Shown: piece by piece, positions 35,928 through 45,498 of the stretch | Position numbering within the stretch: the first letter of the stretch is position 1 | Layout of the letters: every line of letters starts with the position of its first letter | Source: Chryseobacterium piperi | Lineage (GTDB): Bacteria > Bacteroidota > Bacteroidia > Flavobacteriales > Weeksellaceae | DNA length: 64,000 nt | Reading direction: 5' to 3' | NCBI RefSeq assembly: GCF_002285635.2 | Contig: NZ_CP023049.2 | Location: forward strand, 1,426,001-1,490,000 | Translations under genes and position numbers: made by a program | Notes under the pieces: generated by a model | Seen by the model: only the letters and a program-made list of their open reading frames with translations | Databases searched by the model: none | What the model was told of the DNA's origin: nothing

Positions 35928-38261
35928 ATGCAAACATCTTTTTTTAAAATTGCCGCTGCTTCAGCTGCACTCTGTTTCAGTACTCTGGCGATAGCACAAC
36001 AGAAATACACCGTAAGCGGAACTGTAAAAGACCAGAAAAATGGTGAACTATTGATCGGAGTGGCAGTAAAAGTAGCTGAAAACCCATCAGTGAGTGTCGT
36101 TGCCAATGAATACGGCTTCTATTCTTTATCACTACCTGAAGGTAATTATACAATAATCATTTCGTATCCGGGTTACAAAGATTTTGAGCAAAACATCCAA
36201 TTGGATCATAATATAAAACTGGATCTTCCCCTAAGCCAGGAAGAGCAAGAAAGAACAGGAAAGATTGACGAGGTCATCATATCCGGGGTTAAAAAAGATA
36301 AAAATCTTTCAACTGCACAAATGGGTACGGAAACTTTAAGTATCAAAAATATTGAAAAATTGCCGGTATTATTTGGAGAAAAGGATGTAATGAAGACCAT
36401 ACAGCTGTTACCGGGAATTAAAAGTAACGGTGAAGGAAGCAGCGGATTTAGTGTAAGAGGTGGAGCAACGGATCAGAACTTAATATTATTGGACGAAGCT
36501 CCTGTTTATAATGCTTCCCATTTACTTGGGTTCTTCAGTACATTCAACAGTGATGCTCTGAAAGATGCCAGCATCATCAAGGGAAACAGCCCTGCACAGT
36601 ACGGCGGGCGTCTTTCTTCTGTAATGGATGTCAAAATGAAGGATGGAAATAATAAAGACTACAATATCAACGGAGGAATCGGTTTAATCAGCAGCAGGCT
36701 GAGTGTAGAAGGTCCCATTCAAAAAGAAAAATCTTCTTTTATCGTTTCCGGAAGAAGAACTTATGCCGATTTGTTCCTTAAAGGCAGTGATGATTTTAAA
36801 GACAGTAAGCTTTATTTTTATGATCTGAACCTGAAAGCCAATTATCAGATCAACGAAAATAACCGTCTTTATTTATCCGGATATTTTGGAAGAGATGTAT
36901 TGGGAATCGGTAAAACATTTGCAACAGACTGGGGAAATACCACAGCCACTTTACGATGGAACAGTATCATCAACAGCAAATTATTCTCTAATACTTCATT
37001 AATTTACAGTGATTATAATTACAAAATCAGCCTGGAAAGTAATGACAATAAATTTGGGTTGAATTCAGAAATTCAGGACTGGAACCTTAAACAGGACTTT
37101 ACCTGGTTTGCAGGAAATAAACATTCTGTTCGATTCGGACTCCAGTCTATTTACCATACCCTTACTCCCAGCAGTGCTTCAGGCACCAGTGTCAGTAGTT
37201 TTCCAAGAAATCCAAGATATTCATGGGAAAATGCAGTGTATATCAATGATGATTTTAAAGCAACGGAAAAGCTGACTGTTAATTATGGTTTAAGACTTTC
37301 TTCATTCAGTGTTTTGGGAGGTGATACATTCAATACCTACGAAAATGGAATTCTTACCGATAGCAGATTCTTAGAAAAGGGAAAATTCGGGAAAATATAT
37401 ATCAATCTTGAGCCCCGTATTACAGCCAATTATCGCATCAATGAAGTCAGCAGTGTAAAAGGAGGATATTCCCGTAATACCCAAAATCTACACCTTTTGA
37501 GTAACAGCAGCAGTGGAAATCCTACAGATCAATGGATTGGAAGCAGCTATACTGTAAAACCGGAAATTGCAGATCAGATAAGTGTAGGATACAGCAGAAA
37601 TTTCAACAATAATAATTATGAATTGAATGCTGAAGTGTATTATAAATCTATGCAGAATCAGATCGATTTTAAAAATGGAGCCCAAATAACTTTTGATACG
37701 GCTGCAGATGTCGAAAGCGAGCTGTTATTCGGAAAAGGAAGAGCCTATGGTTTGGAGCTGATCGCTAAAAAGAAAAGCGGAAAACTAACAGGGTGGATCT
37801 CTTATACCTTATCCAAAACCGAAAGAAAAATCAATGGTATCAATGATAATGAATGGTACAATGCCAGAATGGATAAAACCCACAATCTATCTATAGTTGC
37901 TACCTACCAGCTCAATCCAAAATGGTCTTTCTCAGGATTATTTGTTTACAGCACCGGAAATGCGGTCACCTTCCCTACCGGAAAATATGAACTGAACGGA
38001 GAAACGGTCCTTCAATACAGCAGCCGAAATGCAGACAGAATGCCGGCTTACCACAGAATGGACTTAAGTGCCACTTACGAGCCAAGTTCTAATAAACGCT
38101 TCCGTGGGTCTTGGTCTTTCGGAATCTATAACGTATATGGACGTGAAAATGCTTATACCATTACTTTTGAAGACAATCCGAATAATCCGGGAACGACACG
38201 TGCTATGCAGACATCATTATTCCGATGGGTACCTAACATCACTTATAATTTCAAATTTTAA
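35928..38261 (+). CDS. TonB-dependent outer membrane receptor with carboxypeptidase-regulatory-like domain
   Basis: 777 residues. A signal peptide (about 1-23, ending AIAQQ) is followed by a CarboxypepD_reg-like domain (about 27-105), a plug domain with FSVRGGATDQNLILLDEAPV and a beta-barrel ending in F. It imports an unknown ligand across the outer membrane. The gene is followed after 3 bp by a DUF4249 lipoprotein, a pairing that recurs in Bacteroidota and is thought to form a receptor with a surface or periplasmic partner. Substrate cannot be read from the sequence. Confidence 0.92.
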   Translation: MQTSFFKIAAASAALCFSTLAIAQQKYTVSGTVKDQKNGELLIGVAVKVAENPSVSVVANEYGFYSLSLPEGNYTIIISYPGYKDFEQNIQLDHNIKLDLPLSQEEQERTGKIDEVIISGVKKDKNLSTAQMGTETLSIKNIEKLPVLFGEKDVMKTIQLLPGIKSNGEGSSGFSVRGGATDQNLILLDEAPVYNASHLLGFFSTFNSDALKDASIIKGNSPAQYGGRLSSVMDVKMKDGNNKDYNINGGIGLISSRLSVEGPIQKEKSSFIVSGRRTYADLFLKGSDDFKDSKLYFYDLNLKANYQINENNRLYLSGYFGRDVLGIGKTFATDWGNTTATLRWNSIINSKLFSNTSLIYSDYNYKISLESNDNKFGLNSEIQDWNLKQDFTWFAGNKHSVRFGLQSIYHTLTPSSASGTSVSSFPRNPRYSWENAVYINDDFKATEKLTVNYGLRLSSFSVLGGDTFNTYENGILTDSRFLEKGKFGKIYINLEPRITANYRINEVSSVKGGYSRNTQNLHLLSNSSSGNPTDQWIGSSYTVKPEIADQISVGYSRNFNNNNYELNAEVYYKSMQNQIDFKNGAQITFDTAADVESELLFGKGRAYGLELIAKKKSGKLTGWISYTLSKTERKINGINDNEWYNARMDKTHNLSIVATYQLNPKWSFSGLFVYSTGNAVTFPTGKYELNGETVLQYSSRNADRMPAYHRMDLSATYEPSSNKRFRGSWSFGIYNVYGRENAYTITFEDNPNNPGTTRAMQTSLFRWVPNITYNFKF

Positions 38262-38264
38262 ATC

Positions 38265-39074
38265 ATGAAGAATACATTTTTTATCATATTATCTCTGTTT
38301 TTATTAGTTTCCTGTGAAAAAGAAATCGATTTAGATCTTGCAGACCAAAGCGGAAACATTGTTATTGAAGGAAACATCACTGACCAACCTGGCCCTTATA
38401 TTGTGAGAATAACAAAATCCGTCGCTTTTACCCAAAACAACCAATATCCCGCTGTTACTGATGCACAGGTAATAGTCAGCGATAATACAGGACAAACAGA
38501 AACCTTGCAATATGTGGGCGATGGAAAATATCAGACGACGGCTTTCACCGGAGCAGCCGGCAGAATCTACACTTTAAAAGTACAGGCAGAAGGAAAACAG
38601 TATACTGCCCAAAGTACTATGCCTGAAGCTGTCCCTTTCGACGGATTGAAACAGGATTCTTTTGTGTTCGGAGGAGAAACAACTTATACGCTTTTACCCA
38701 TCTTTACTGATCCGGCAACATTAGGAAACCGCTACCTCTTTAGTTTTACTATCAATAATAAACCGAAAAGAACAATTGAAGTTTTTTCAGATAACGTGAA
38801 CAATGGATTAGTCAACCAAAGACCTTTATTTCTTCCTAACGATGATGAAGATGGAAATAGCCATAAAGTCGTTGTAGGAGATACGATTCATGTTGAAATG
38901 CAATCTATAGATCATACTATATTTACTTATTACAGTGCTTTGCTTCAAATTATTGGAGGTGGAGGTCCTGGTGGAGGGGTTACGCCTTCTAATCCACCAA
39001 GCAATATTAACAATGGTGCATTAGGATATTTCTCAGCACACACGCTTAGTAAAAGAAGTGCTGTAATCGAGTAA
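38265..39074 (+). CDS. DUF4249 family lipoprotein
   Basis: 269 residues. A lipoprotein signal with lipobox (LFLLVSC, Cys17) is followed by a beta-rich region starting IDLDLADQSGNIVIEGNITD, typical of DUF4249. It lies 3 bp after the TonB-dependent receptor gene, so the two are translated together. A Gly-rich tract (IGGGGPGGG) occurs near the C-terminus. Likely partner of the receptor; molecular function unknown. Confidence 0.85.
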   Translation: MKNTFFIILSLFLLVSCEKEIDLDLADQSGNIVIEGNITDQPGPYIVRITKSVAFTQNNQYPAVTDAQVIVSDNTGQTETLQYVGDGKYQTTAFTGAAGRIYTLKVQAEGKQYTAQSTMPEAVPFDGLKQDSFVFGGETTYTLLPIFTDPATLGNRYLFSFTINNKPKRTIEVFSDNVNNGLVNQRPLFLPNDDEDGNSHKVVVGDTIHVEMQSIDHTIFTYYSALLQIIGGGGPGGGVTPSNPPSNINNGALGYFSAHTLSKRSAVIE

Positions 39075-39090
39075 CAATTGATTATTTATT

Positions 39091-39148
39091 AAAACGGTCA
39101 ACCCATAAGATGAATCCCTGGATTTTGTTCTTTTAGGTTGACCGTTTT
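39091..39148 (+). terminator. Terminator of the TonB receptor/DUF4249 operon
   Basis: 13-bp arms AAAACGGTCAACC / GGTTGACCGTTTT with a 32-base loop, ending in a T run. It lies between convergent genes and may serve both. Confidence 0.82.
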
Positions 39149-39170
39149 TATTATACTCCCAACCTATTAT

Positions 39171-39797
39171 TTAACCAATTGACCTGATCGTCTCAAAAAT
39201 TTCTTTTTTGGAGTTTTCAAATATTTCGCCACCGAATTCTTCGTTATCCAGAGAAAAAACTGTCAGATCTTTGACTCCCATAACTCCGAAGATAAATTTC
39301 AAATAGGTGGTCTGAAAATTCATGTGTTCATTTTTCTCGTTTTCGCCATAGCCTGTATCTCCTCTGCTTGATAGTATAAACATTTTTTTGTTTTCAAGTA
39401 AACCTACATAATCACCATCCGGAACTCCTGATCTGAATTTCCAGGTTTCATTAATTCTCATAACCTGGTCTATATAGGCTTTTAATCCACTTGGGATCGA
39501 CCAATTATACATAGGAGTGGCCACAACATAAACATCATGTTCTTTCAACTCTTTGACCAATTCATTGCTTAACGCCAATGCCTTATGGTCATCTTCAGTT
39601 CTGCTTGCAGGTTTTATAAAAGCCCCGCCAATCCATGAGGCATCAATCCCCGGAATGATTTCGGTTCCCACTTCCCTGAACGTAAAAGTATCGTCGGGAT
39701 ATTTTACTTTCCAGTTATCTACAAAAAGTTGAGTAAGTTTTCGGCTGTAAGATCTTCCGTTTCTTACACTGGCGTTGATGATTAATACTTTTTTCAT
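39171..39797 (-). CDS. azoR: FMN-dependent NADH-azoreductase family protein
   Basis: 208 residues with a flavodoxin_2 fold. The N-terminal phosphate-binding loop reads NASVRNGRSYSRKL, and ATPMYNWSIPSGLKAYIDQV is the AzoR signature that contacts FMN. Such enzymes reduce quinones and azo compounds with NAD(P)H. It lies 61 bp after a Crp/Fnr-type regulator on the same strand, which may control it. The gene symbol rests on family resemblance. Confidence 0.85.
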   Translation of the reverse strand: MKKVLIINASVRNGRSYSRKLTQLFVDNWKVKYPDDTFTFREVGTEIIPGIDASWIGGAFIKPASRTEDDHKALALSNELVKELKEHDVYVVATPMYNWSIPSGLKAYIDQVMRINETWKFRSGVPDGDYVGLLENKKMFILSSRGDTGYGENEKNEHMNFQTTYLKFIFGVMGVKDLTVFSLDNEEFGGEIFENSKKEIFETIRSIG

Positions 39798-39858
39798 TTG
39801 CTTCGTAAATTATTGAAGCAAAATTCTCGATTATTAATTGTAGAAAAATTGATCTAGT

Positions 39859-40443
39859 TCAAGATGATTTATTTTTTTTTCGCAGTCTGCTGATGAATTC
39901 TGCTGAGACTCCCAGATAAGAAGCTATTAGATATTGAGGTACTCTGGAAGCAATATGGGGATACGTTTCCAAAAAGTCAAAGTACCGGTATTCTGCATCG
40001 TAGATATTATTATAAATAATTCTTTTTTGCAGTGTTCCGATGTATCCTTCCAATATGATCCGAAAATATTTATCCAGCTGAGGGATTTTAAGCAGCAGTT
40101 TCTGAAAAGAATGGTAATTGATCTGTAAAACCTTGGTCTCCTCAAGAGCCTGTATATTATAGATAGAGGGTTTTTGCCTGGAAAAACTATCAACATCAGA
40201 AGCCCACCAGTCATCAATAGAAAAATAAAGGATTTCTTCATTTCCGTTTTCCAAATTGATGTAAAATGCTTTTAACAATCCTGAAACCACATAATTATCA
40301 TAGCGGCAAACATCTCCGTTTCTTAAAAGATATTCCCCTTTTTTCAATGTTTTCTCAAGCCAGAAACTTTCAAAGATGGATATTTCCTCTTCAGTCAAGC
40401 TGATATATCTGGAAATATTCCTGATCAGAGCATGGTTATTCAT
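39859..40443 (-). CDS. Crp/Fnr-family transcriptional regulator
   Basis: 194 residues from ATG 40443; a longer frame begins at 40476 but adds residues not typical of the family. The cyclic-nucleotide-binding type beta barrel spans about 20-130 (KKGEYLLRNGDVCRYDNYVV), and a C-terminal HTH is seen in QYLIASYLGVSAEFISRLRKK. There is no Fnr-type Cys set. This small type is common in Bacteroidota and usually controls an adjacent gene, here the azoreductase. Confidence 0.86.
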   Translation of the reverse strand: MNNHALIRNISRYISLTEEEISIFESFWLEKTLKKGEYLLRNGDVCRYDNYVVSGLLKAFYINLENGNEEILYFSIDDWWASDVDSFSRQKPSIYNIQALEETKVLQINYHSFQKLLLKIPQLDKYFRIILEGYIGTLQKRIIYNNIYDAEYRYFDFLETYPHIASRVPQYLIASYLGVSAEFISRLRKKNKSS

Positions 40444-40548
40444 AAAACTGTCACTAATTAAGTATGCTATCAACAAATGTACAAGAATATTTTTATCCTG
40501 ATGACCGATAATTAAGAGAAAGAAAGAGCTCCTTTAATAAAAACAAAA

Positions 40549-40570
40549 GGGATAGTCTTTCAACTATCCC
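40549..40570 (-). terminator. Terminator of the esterase operon
   Basis: 8-bp stem GGGATAGT / ACTATCCC with a 6-base loop followed on the minus strand by TTTTGTTTTT, about 70 bp after the esterase stop. Confidence 0.82.
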
Positions 40571-40639
40571 CTATTCTATATAATGAGAATTACCAGTACG
40601 ATATATTCTCCATTTGATATTTATAATTTGATCTTCGTA

Positions 40640-41620
40640 TTACGAAAATAACGCCTTGCGTAATCCTAATGCTCCTTGCTCTGAAGAGAATTTCACTGCT
40701 TCAATATGATCCAAAGGATTTAATAATCCATAGTCGTGTATAAAGCCGTTAAAAGTCTGAATGGTAACAGGTACTCCAGCTTCATCCAGTTTACGGGCAT
40801 AAGCAAGCCCTTCATCATGTAAAATATCATTTTCTGCCAATTGTACCAAAGCCGGTGGAAGTCCTTTCATTTTTTCCAATGGTGCCTGGAAAGGAGAAGC
40901 ATAATATTCCTTTCTTTTTTCTAAATCAGGAAGGTAGTTATCCCACATCCATTTCATCATATTAGCCGTTAAGAATCTTCCTTCGGCATAATCCTGCCAT
41001 GACTGACGGGTGAAATCAGCATCGGCTACCGGCCAAAGTAATAACTGGAACTTGATCTCCGGTCCGCCTTTATCTTTTGCCATCAAACACGTAACAGCAG
41101 TCATATTACCTCCAACACTGTTCCCGGCAATCGCTAGATTTTTACCATCAACACCAATTTCATCACCATTCTCAGATACCCATTTTGTCGCTGCATAAAT
41201 CTGATTAATGGCAACCGGGTATTTAGCTTCAGGAGAAGGAGTATAGTCAACAAAAACAGCTGCTGCTCCACTGTTTACAACTAAATCTCTAACCAGTCTT
41301 TTATGAGTAGGATAATCTCCTAGTACCCAACCTCCACCATGCACATACATAAATACCGGAAGTTTTTCTGCTTTTGCATTTTCAGGCTTTATGATGTGGA
41401 TATTTACTGTAATCCCGTCTTGTGTAATCTCTTTTTCGGATTCCGTAATCCCGGAAGTATCTACCTGCACAGATTTTTGGGCATCGATAAGTACCTGTCT
41501 TGCTTCCTGTGGGGTCATGGTTTCCATTGGTTTACCGCCACTATTATTAAGTCCGTTAAGGAATTCTCTGATTCCTACCAGAATTTGTGGGTCTTTTTCA
41601 CCCGGAACTGTGTTTGCCAT
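40640..41620 (-). CDS. Alpha/beta hydrolase of the hormone-sensitive lipase family
   Basis: 326 residues. The oxyanion HGGGW motif is at 94-98, the nucleophile S168 is in GNSVGGN, and D265 and H295 complete the triad in the expected order. No signal peptide, so it acts in the cytoplasm on small esters. It lies 69 bp after the DJ-1/PfpI gene on the same strand and is probably co-transcribed with it. Confidence 0.9.
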   Translation of the reverse strand: MANTVPGEKDPQILVGIREFLNGLNNSGGKPMETMTPQEARQVLIDAQKSVQVDTSGITESEKEITQDGITVNIHIIKPENAKAEKLPVFMYVHGGGWVLGDYPTHKRLVRDLVVNSGAAAVFVDYTPSPEAKYPVAINQIYAATKWVSENGDEIGVDGKNLAIAGNSVGGNMTAVTCLMAKDKGGPEIKFQLLLWPVADADFTRQSWQDYAEGRFLTANMMKWMWDNYLPDLEKRKEYYASPFQAPLEKMKGLPPALVQLAENDILHDEGLAYARKLDEAGVPVTIQTFNGFIHDYGLLNPLDHIEAVKFSSEQGALGLRKALFS

Positions 41621-41689
41621 AATTAAAATTTTAATGATTTAATGATAGATTTGATTTTGAGTGCTCTACCAAATATATGTTTAGTTTTC

Positions 41690-42376
41690 TTATTTTTCAA
41701 GTTCTTGGGTCACAACTTTAGCCATTTCTTTAGAGCTGAAAGGATTTTGCCCTGTAATCAGATGTCCATCTACCACCACATTGGAAGTCATGGGAATGAA
41801 TGCTTTTTTCAAATCAGCGCCTCTTTCTTTAATAGCAGCCTCCAGGTTAAACGGAACTTCTCTTTTTCGTCTTGCCAAAGTTTCTTCAAACCAATCAAAT
41901 CCTGTCATTGACCGGCCTTCTATCAGATGTTTTCCATTGGAAAGTTTCACATTCAGAAGCCCACCTACTCCGTGGCAAATGGCAGCAACCATTTTATGTT
42001 TTTCATACTGATTCCTGATCATTATTTGTAAGATCTTATCATCCGGAAAGTCATACATTGTAGCGTGACCTCCGGCCAGATAAATACAATCGAAAGAGTC
42101 GTTTTGTATGCTTTTCAGACTTTGAGTATGAGCTAATTCGCTCATAAAGTCCGGATTTTCATAATAGTCTTTTGAAATTTTATCCAAAACCAAAGGTTTC
42201 AGACTTTCAGGATCAATGGGTACATTTCCCCCTTTCGGGCTTGCAATGGTAACCTCCCATCCTCTTTCTTTTGCACTGTGATACATGTGGGTAAGTTCAC
42301 TCAGCCATAAGCCTGTTTTGAATTTACCGCTTTCATAAATCCCAATATTAGTGACTACCAAAAGAAGCTTCTTCAT
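41690..42376 (-). CDS. DJ-1/PfpI superfamily protein (Hsp31-like)
   Basis: 228 residues. The nucleophile elbow AAICHG places C134 next to H135, and E27 lies in the GLWLSEL segment, the set seen in Hsp31/YhbO-type glyoxalase III and deglycase-like proteins. AGGHATMYDFPDD is the usual middle motif. Likely role is handling of reactive carbonyls or stress protection. It heads a two-gene unit with the esterase. Confidence 0.87.
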   Translation of the reverse strand: MKKLLLVVTNIGIYESGKFKTGLWLSELTHMYHSAKERGWEVTIASPKGGNVPIDPESLKPLVLDKISKDYYENPDFMSELAHTQSLKSIQNDSFDCIYLAGGHATMYDFPDDKILQIMIRNQYEKHKMVAAICHGVGGLLNVKLSNGKHLIEGRSMTGFDWFEETLARRKREVPFNLEAAIKERGADLKKAFIPMTSNVVVDGHLITGQNPFSSKEMAKVVTQELEK

Positions 42377-42506
42377 ATTTTTTTGTGTTTTCTTATACTC
42401 AAAAGTCGTGAAAAAATTAAGATATATGGGTAACTTAATCCCTGAAAGTTGTAACCCAATCTCGGTTTTCGATATTTTAATCTATGAACTCCTTACATCA
42501 AATAAA

Positions 42507-42531
42507 AATACTGCCTCATTGAAGCAGTATT
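42507..42531. terminator. Orphan terminator-like hairpin
   Basis: 8-bp stem AATACTGC / GCAGTATT with a 9-base loop between the DJ-1 gene and the second IS110 element. No gene now ends here, so it may be the remnant of one removed or displaced. Confidence 0.5.
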
Positions 42532-42657
42532 ACTTTTATCTGATTTACCATTGTAAAGGTAAAATCTCAAAATCGCTGATTTGTTAAATTGTGAATTGTC
42601 ATTTCGACGATATATATGATCTTTTACAACATAAACATCTGTGTTAATCTGAGTATT

Positions 42658-43659
42658 CTAAGACATATGCAAATTATATCTTGTTAAATTTACAAAAGGT
42701 TCTTCCCTTTTTACGACAGCAAATATTCTATATACAATTTTACAGCATACAGCATTGATAATAGAATTATGTGCTTTTCCCTGTTGTTTTTTTCTTTGGT
42801 AATAAGATTTTAATTCTTCATCATAAATTACGGCAGAATTAGCACCATTAAAAAGAATCGTTTTAATTCTTTTATTTCTAAGTTTACTTGTTTTAGTTTT
42901 GCCTTGAACACTTGTTCCTGATGTATGCTCAAAAGGAGCAATCCCTGCATAACAGTTGAATTTCCTTGGGTTTTGAAAACTTGTAAAATTATTCGTTAAT
43001 ACAATCATATAAGCTGCTGTGAGGAATCCAACCCCTTTCACTTTGGTTATTTTTTCAAAGTTTCGGTTGAGGTGTTGTTGATTATGGATTTCCTGTTTTA
43101 TTTTTTCTTCAACTAATGCTATATTTTTATCCAGTTGCTGTATATGGCCCATAATATCATTAATTTCAAAACTTACATCAGCTATTTTATTGATCTGATA
43201 AAAAGCTTTTATCTCATTCTTGAACTGTGTTCTTACCTTTATCAAATGATTTCTGTAGGTAAGAAGATTTTTTATCTTAAGCAGTTCTTTACTGGGAAGG
43301 AGATAAGGTTTAAGTTCTTTGCAATATGTTTTTGCATACTTGGCAATCCTCCAGGCATCAACTCGATCATTCTTTCCTCTTTGTATTCCCTGACTTAATT
43401 TTATTTCGAGAGCCGGGACCTGATAATAGCTTATTTCTTGGCTTTCCAATATCCTGGCAAGGAGCAGCCCATAATTTCCTGTATTTTCAAAGCAATACCA
43501 CAATTGAGCATTCTCTGGGATGTTTCTTGAAATCATACTTTCAATTCCTGATAGAGTATTTTCAACTTTAAAAAAAATGTCTTTCTCTTCAGAATCACTC
43601 ATGATACAAACATCCAAGGTATCTTTGGAAATATCAATTCCTATAAAATAACTTTTCAT
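42658..43659 (-). CDS. IS110-family transposase, second type
   Basis: 333 residues. The DEDD catalytic set is D9 (GIDISKDTLDV), E58 (CFENTGNYG), D98 and D101 (RGKNDRVDAWR). The C-terminal half has KVKGVGFLTAAYMIV and CYAGIAPFEHTSGTS. It is clearly different from the transposase at 25260-26234, yet the element ends are alike. Full length without frame damage, so possibly active. 228 bp of non-coding DNA follow upstream inside the element. Confidence 0.95.
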   Translation of the reverse strand: MKSYFIGIDISKDTLDVCIMSDSEEKDIFFKVENTLSGIESMISRNIPENAQLWYCFENTGNYGLLLARILESQEISYYQVPALEIKLSQGIQRGKNDRVDAWRIAKYAKTYCKELKPYLLPSKELLKIKNLLTYRNHLIKVRTQFKNEIKAFYQINKIADVSFEINDIMGHIQQLDKNIALVEEKIKQEIHNQQHLNRNFEKITKVKGVGFLTAAYMIVLTNNFTSFQNPRKFNCYAGIAPFEHTSGTSVQGKTKTSKLRNKRIKTILFNGANSAVIYDEELKSYYQRKKQQGKAHNSIINAVCCKIVYRIFAVVKREEPFVNLTRYNLHMS

Positions 43660-43693
43660 AACTTTGGATTTAGGATTTATCCTGAATGAACCA

Positions 43694-43829
43694 TTTTGAA
43701 TAATGCTAAAACCTTTAATAAGCCTTAATGCTTAACATTCTAAATGGCAGATATTCAAAAGAGAAAATAAAGTCTGATACTCAGAATAGTTCTGTTCTGG
43801 AAATCTGTTTAGTTCACTTTATTTTCTCT
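43694..43829 (-). ncRNA. Candidate bridge RNA of IS110 element 2
   Basis: Same plan as in element 1. The 5' loop is closed by a perfect 14-bp stem (43760-43773/43816-43829), the 3' loop by a 9-bp stem (43694-43702/43752-43760). In the 5' loop ACTCAGAAT (43779-43787) matches the reverse complement of the left target with core (42646-42654) at 8 of 9 positions, and AATCTGT (43802-43808) equals the right target (43891-43897). In the 3' loop ACCTTTA (43711-43717) is the reverse complement of the element end with core (43884-43890), and ATTCTAA (43737-43743) equals the other end (42655-42661). Confidence 0.82.
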
Positions 43830-44025
43830 GGTTCTTCAGAATATAATTATTATCTAATTTAATACTAATTCATTGTGTAAATCTAAAGGTAATCTGTGGT
43901 GAAAAAATAACCCTTTATTAAGAAATTTCTCCTGCGAAATGACAAACTCTCATAAAATTTGCCATTCTGCAAATCAGCCATTTTGCCTTTACCAACATAG
44001 CATCTATTCAATCTGTAGTAAGATT

Positions 44026-45498
44026 TTACTTAATCAGCCACATGGTTTCATTGATATTATCTCCTCCGGGATACTGTTTATTAATCGCATTCGTAAGATT
44101 CGTATTATTAGTATTTATTTCAGAGGCAGGATACATCCATCTTTTAGGAATCTTGCCATTATTCAGAATCCCTTTTCCATCTGTATTAAATTTAGGGAAC
44201 CCAGTTCTTCTCTGATCATAAAATATGCGCCAGCCGGTATTAAAAAACAAAGCCGTATGCTTCTGATCCATAATCTGCTCTATTTCCTTTCCAGGCTGCA
44301 GGTTAATCCCCGACTGGCCTACATACATATTCGCATCATCCGGATTTACTTTATAAAAATTCATAGAAGCATTGATTCCTTTCAGATAATAGGTATTCGC
44401 ATTTCCGGTGATCCAACCACGAACAGCTGCTTCGGCTAGAATAAACTGCAATTCTGCATACCCCATCAACAAAGTAGGTTCATTAACCGGATCATCAAAG
44501 TACCTTGGATTAATCCTTGATGCCAGACCATTGGATGCTTTTGTAGAGTTTTCTCCCAGATCCCCACTTCCATATAATCCATCATAAAAGCTAAATGGAT
44601 CTGTTGGGGAGGTTCCTACTGTACTTGTCTTCCTTTCAGCCATCTTAAATAATCTTGGATCCTTTGATACTTTGAGTTTATCTACAAAGCTCTGCTCCAT
44701 GTAATAAGCTGTTTTCAGCTCGTTGCTGTTAAAATAAGGATACCGGTTATTGACAAAGTTGAAGAAAGATAATGCCCCACTGTCTTCACCATTTTCCATA
44801 ATAGGGTTTTGGGCAGGATTATTCACAATATCGGCAAAAGCCTGTTTCACATTTAAATCCGGATCATCGGTTCTTTTTGACAAATCCATTAAAATTCTTA
44901 ATCGATAAGAATTGATCAGCTTTCTCCATTTAAGAGGCTGTCCTTTATAGATGAGATCCCCCAGTATCTCTTTATTAAAATCTGAAAGTTCTGTATTAGC
45001 CAATGCCAATTCTTTCAACACATCTTTATAAATACTTTTCTGGTCATCATATTTTGGATAAAAGTTATCTGTTTTCACCGCTTCGGTATAAGGAATATCA
45101 CCGAAAGTCTCAGATAGTGAAATGAAATAATAAGACTTAAAGAAGCGGGCTAATGCCACATATTCCTTGCTTCCCCTTTTATTTGCTTCTTCTACCATTT
45201 TCCCGACCTGCTTGATCTGATCATAAACACCAAAAGATCCTCTTTGAAAGTCATAATACTGATCCCGGCTAACGCCGTTGATATATGCCAGTTGCCTGGA
45301 TGCCAGAGCTGCATCAGCTCTAATATTGCTAAAGGCACTGATCTCAATTCCAGGCAGGAGATTCTGAGCATCTACTGTCTTAGGACGGTTAGGATCATCC
45401 TGTAAATTATCAACTCTGCTGCAACTTACTACGCTTACAGCTGTTATTATTGAGAATATATATGTTTTAACTGATTTCATTTCTATTGCTTTTATCAT
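44026..45498 (-). CDS. SusD/RagB-like outer membrane lipoprotein
   Basis: 490 residues. Lipobox AVSVVSC is near residue 26, followed by SusD-like_2 type sequence (NLQDDPNRPKTV, a helical TPR-like core, FILAEAAVRGWI and a C-terminal RRTGFPKF segment). The ATG at 45498 overlaps the susC-like stop as TAATG, suggesting coupled translation; an inner ATG at 45480 gives a shorter signal. It binds nutrient at the cell surface and caps the SusC-like porin. Confidence 0.9.
   Translation of the reverse strand: MIKAIEMKSVKTYIFSIITAVSVVSCSRVDNLQDDPNRPKTVDAQNLLPGIEISAFSNIRADAALASRQLAYINGVSRDQYYDFQRGSFGVYDQIKQVGKMVEEANKRGSKEYVALARFFKSYYFISLSETFGDIPYTEAVKTDNFYPKYDDQKSIYKDVLKELALANTELSDFNKEILGDLIYKGQPLKWRKLINSYRLRILMDLSKRTDDPDLNVKQAFADIVNNPAQNPIMENGEDSGALSFFNFVNNRYPYFNSNELKTAYYMEQSFVDKLKVSKDPRLFKMAERKTSTVGTSPTDPFSFYDGLYGSGDLGENSTKASNGLASRINPRYFDDPVNEPTLLMGYAELQFILAEAAVRGWITGNANTYYLKGINASMNFYKVNPDDANMYVGQSGINLQPGKEIEQIMDQKHTALFFNTGWRIFYDQRRTGFPKFNTDGKGILNNGKIPKRWMYPASEINTNNTNLTNAINKQYPGGDNINETMWLIK

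Larger units (their letters stand above)
42655..43888 (-). mobile_element. IS110-family insertion sequence (element 2), 1234 bp
   Basis: Ends were set by comparison with the element at 25257-26445: left end ATTCTAAGACAT, right end AAATCTAAAG. A 2-bp core GT is present on both sides (42653-42654 and 43889-43890). Joining the flanks gives TTAATCTGA-GT-AATCTGTGG, which fits a dispersed CACAGATT/AATCTGTG type repeat, so insertion was again into an intergenic repeat. No terminal inverted repeats. Confidence 0.88.
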
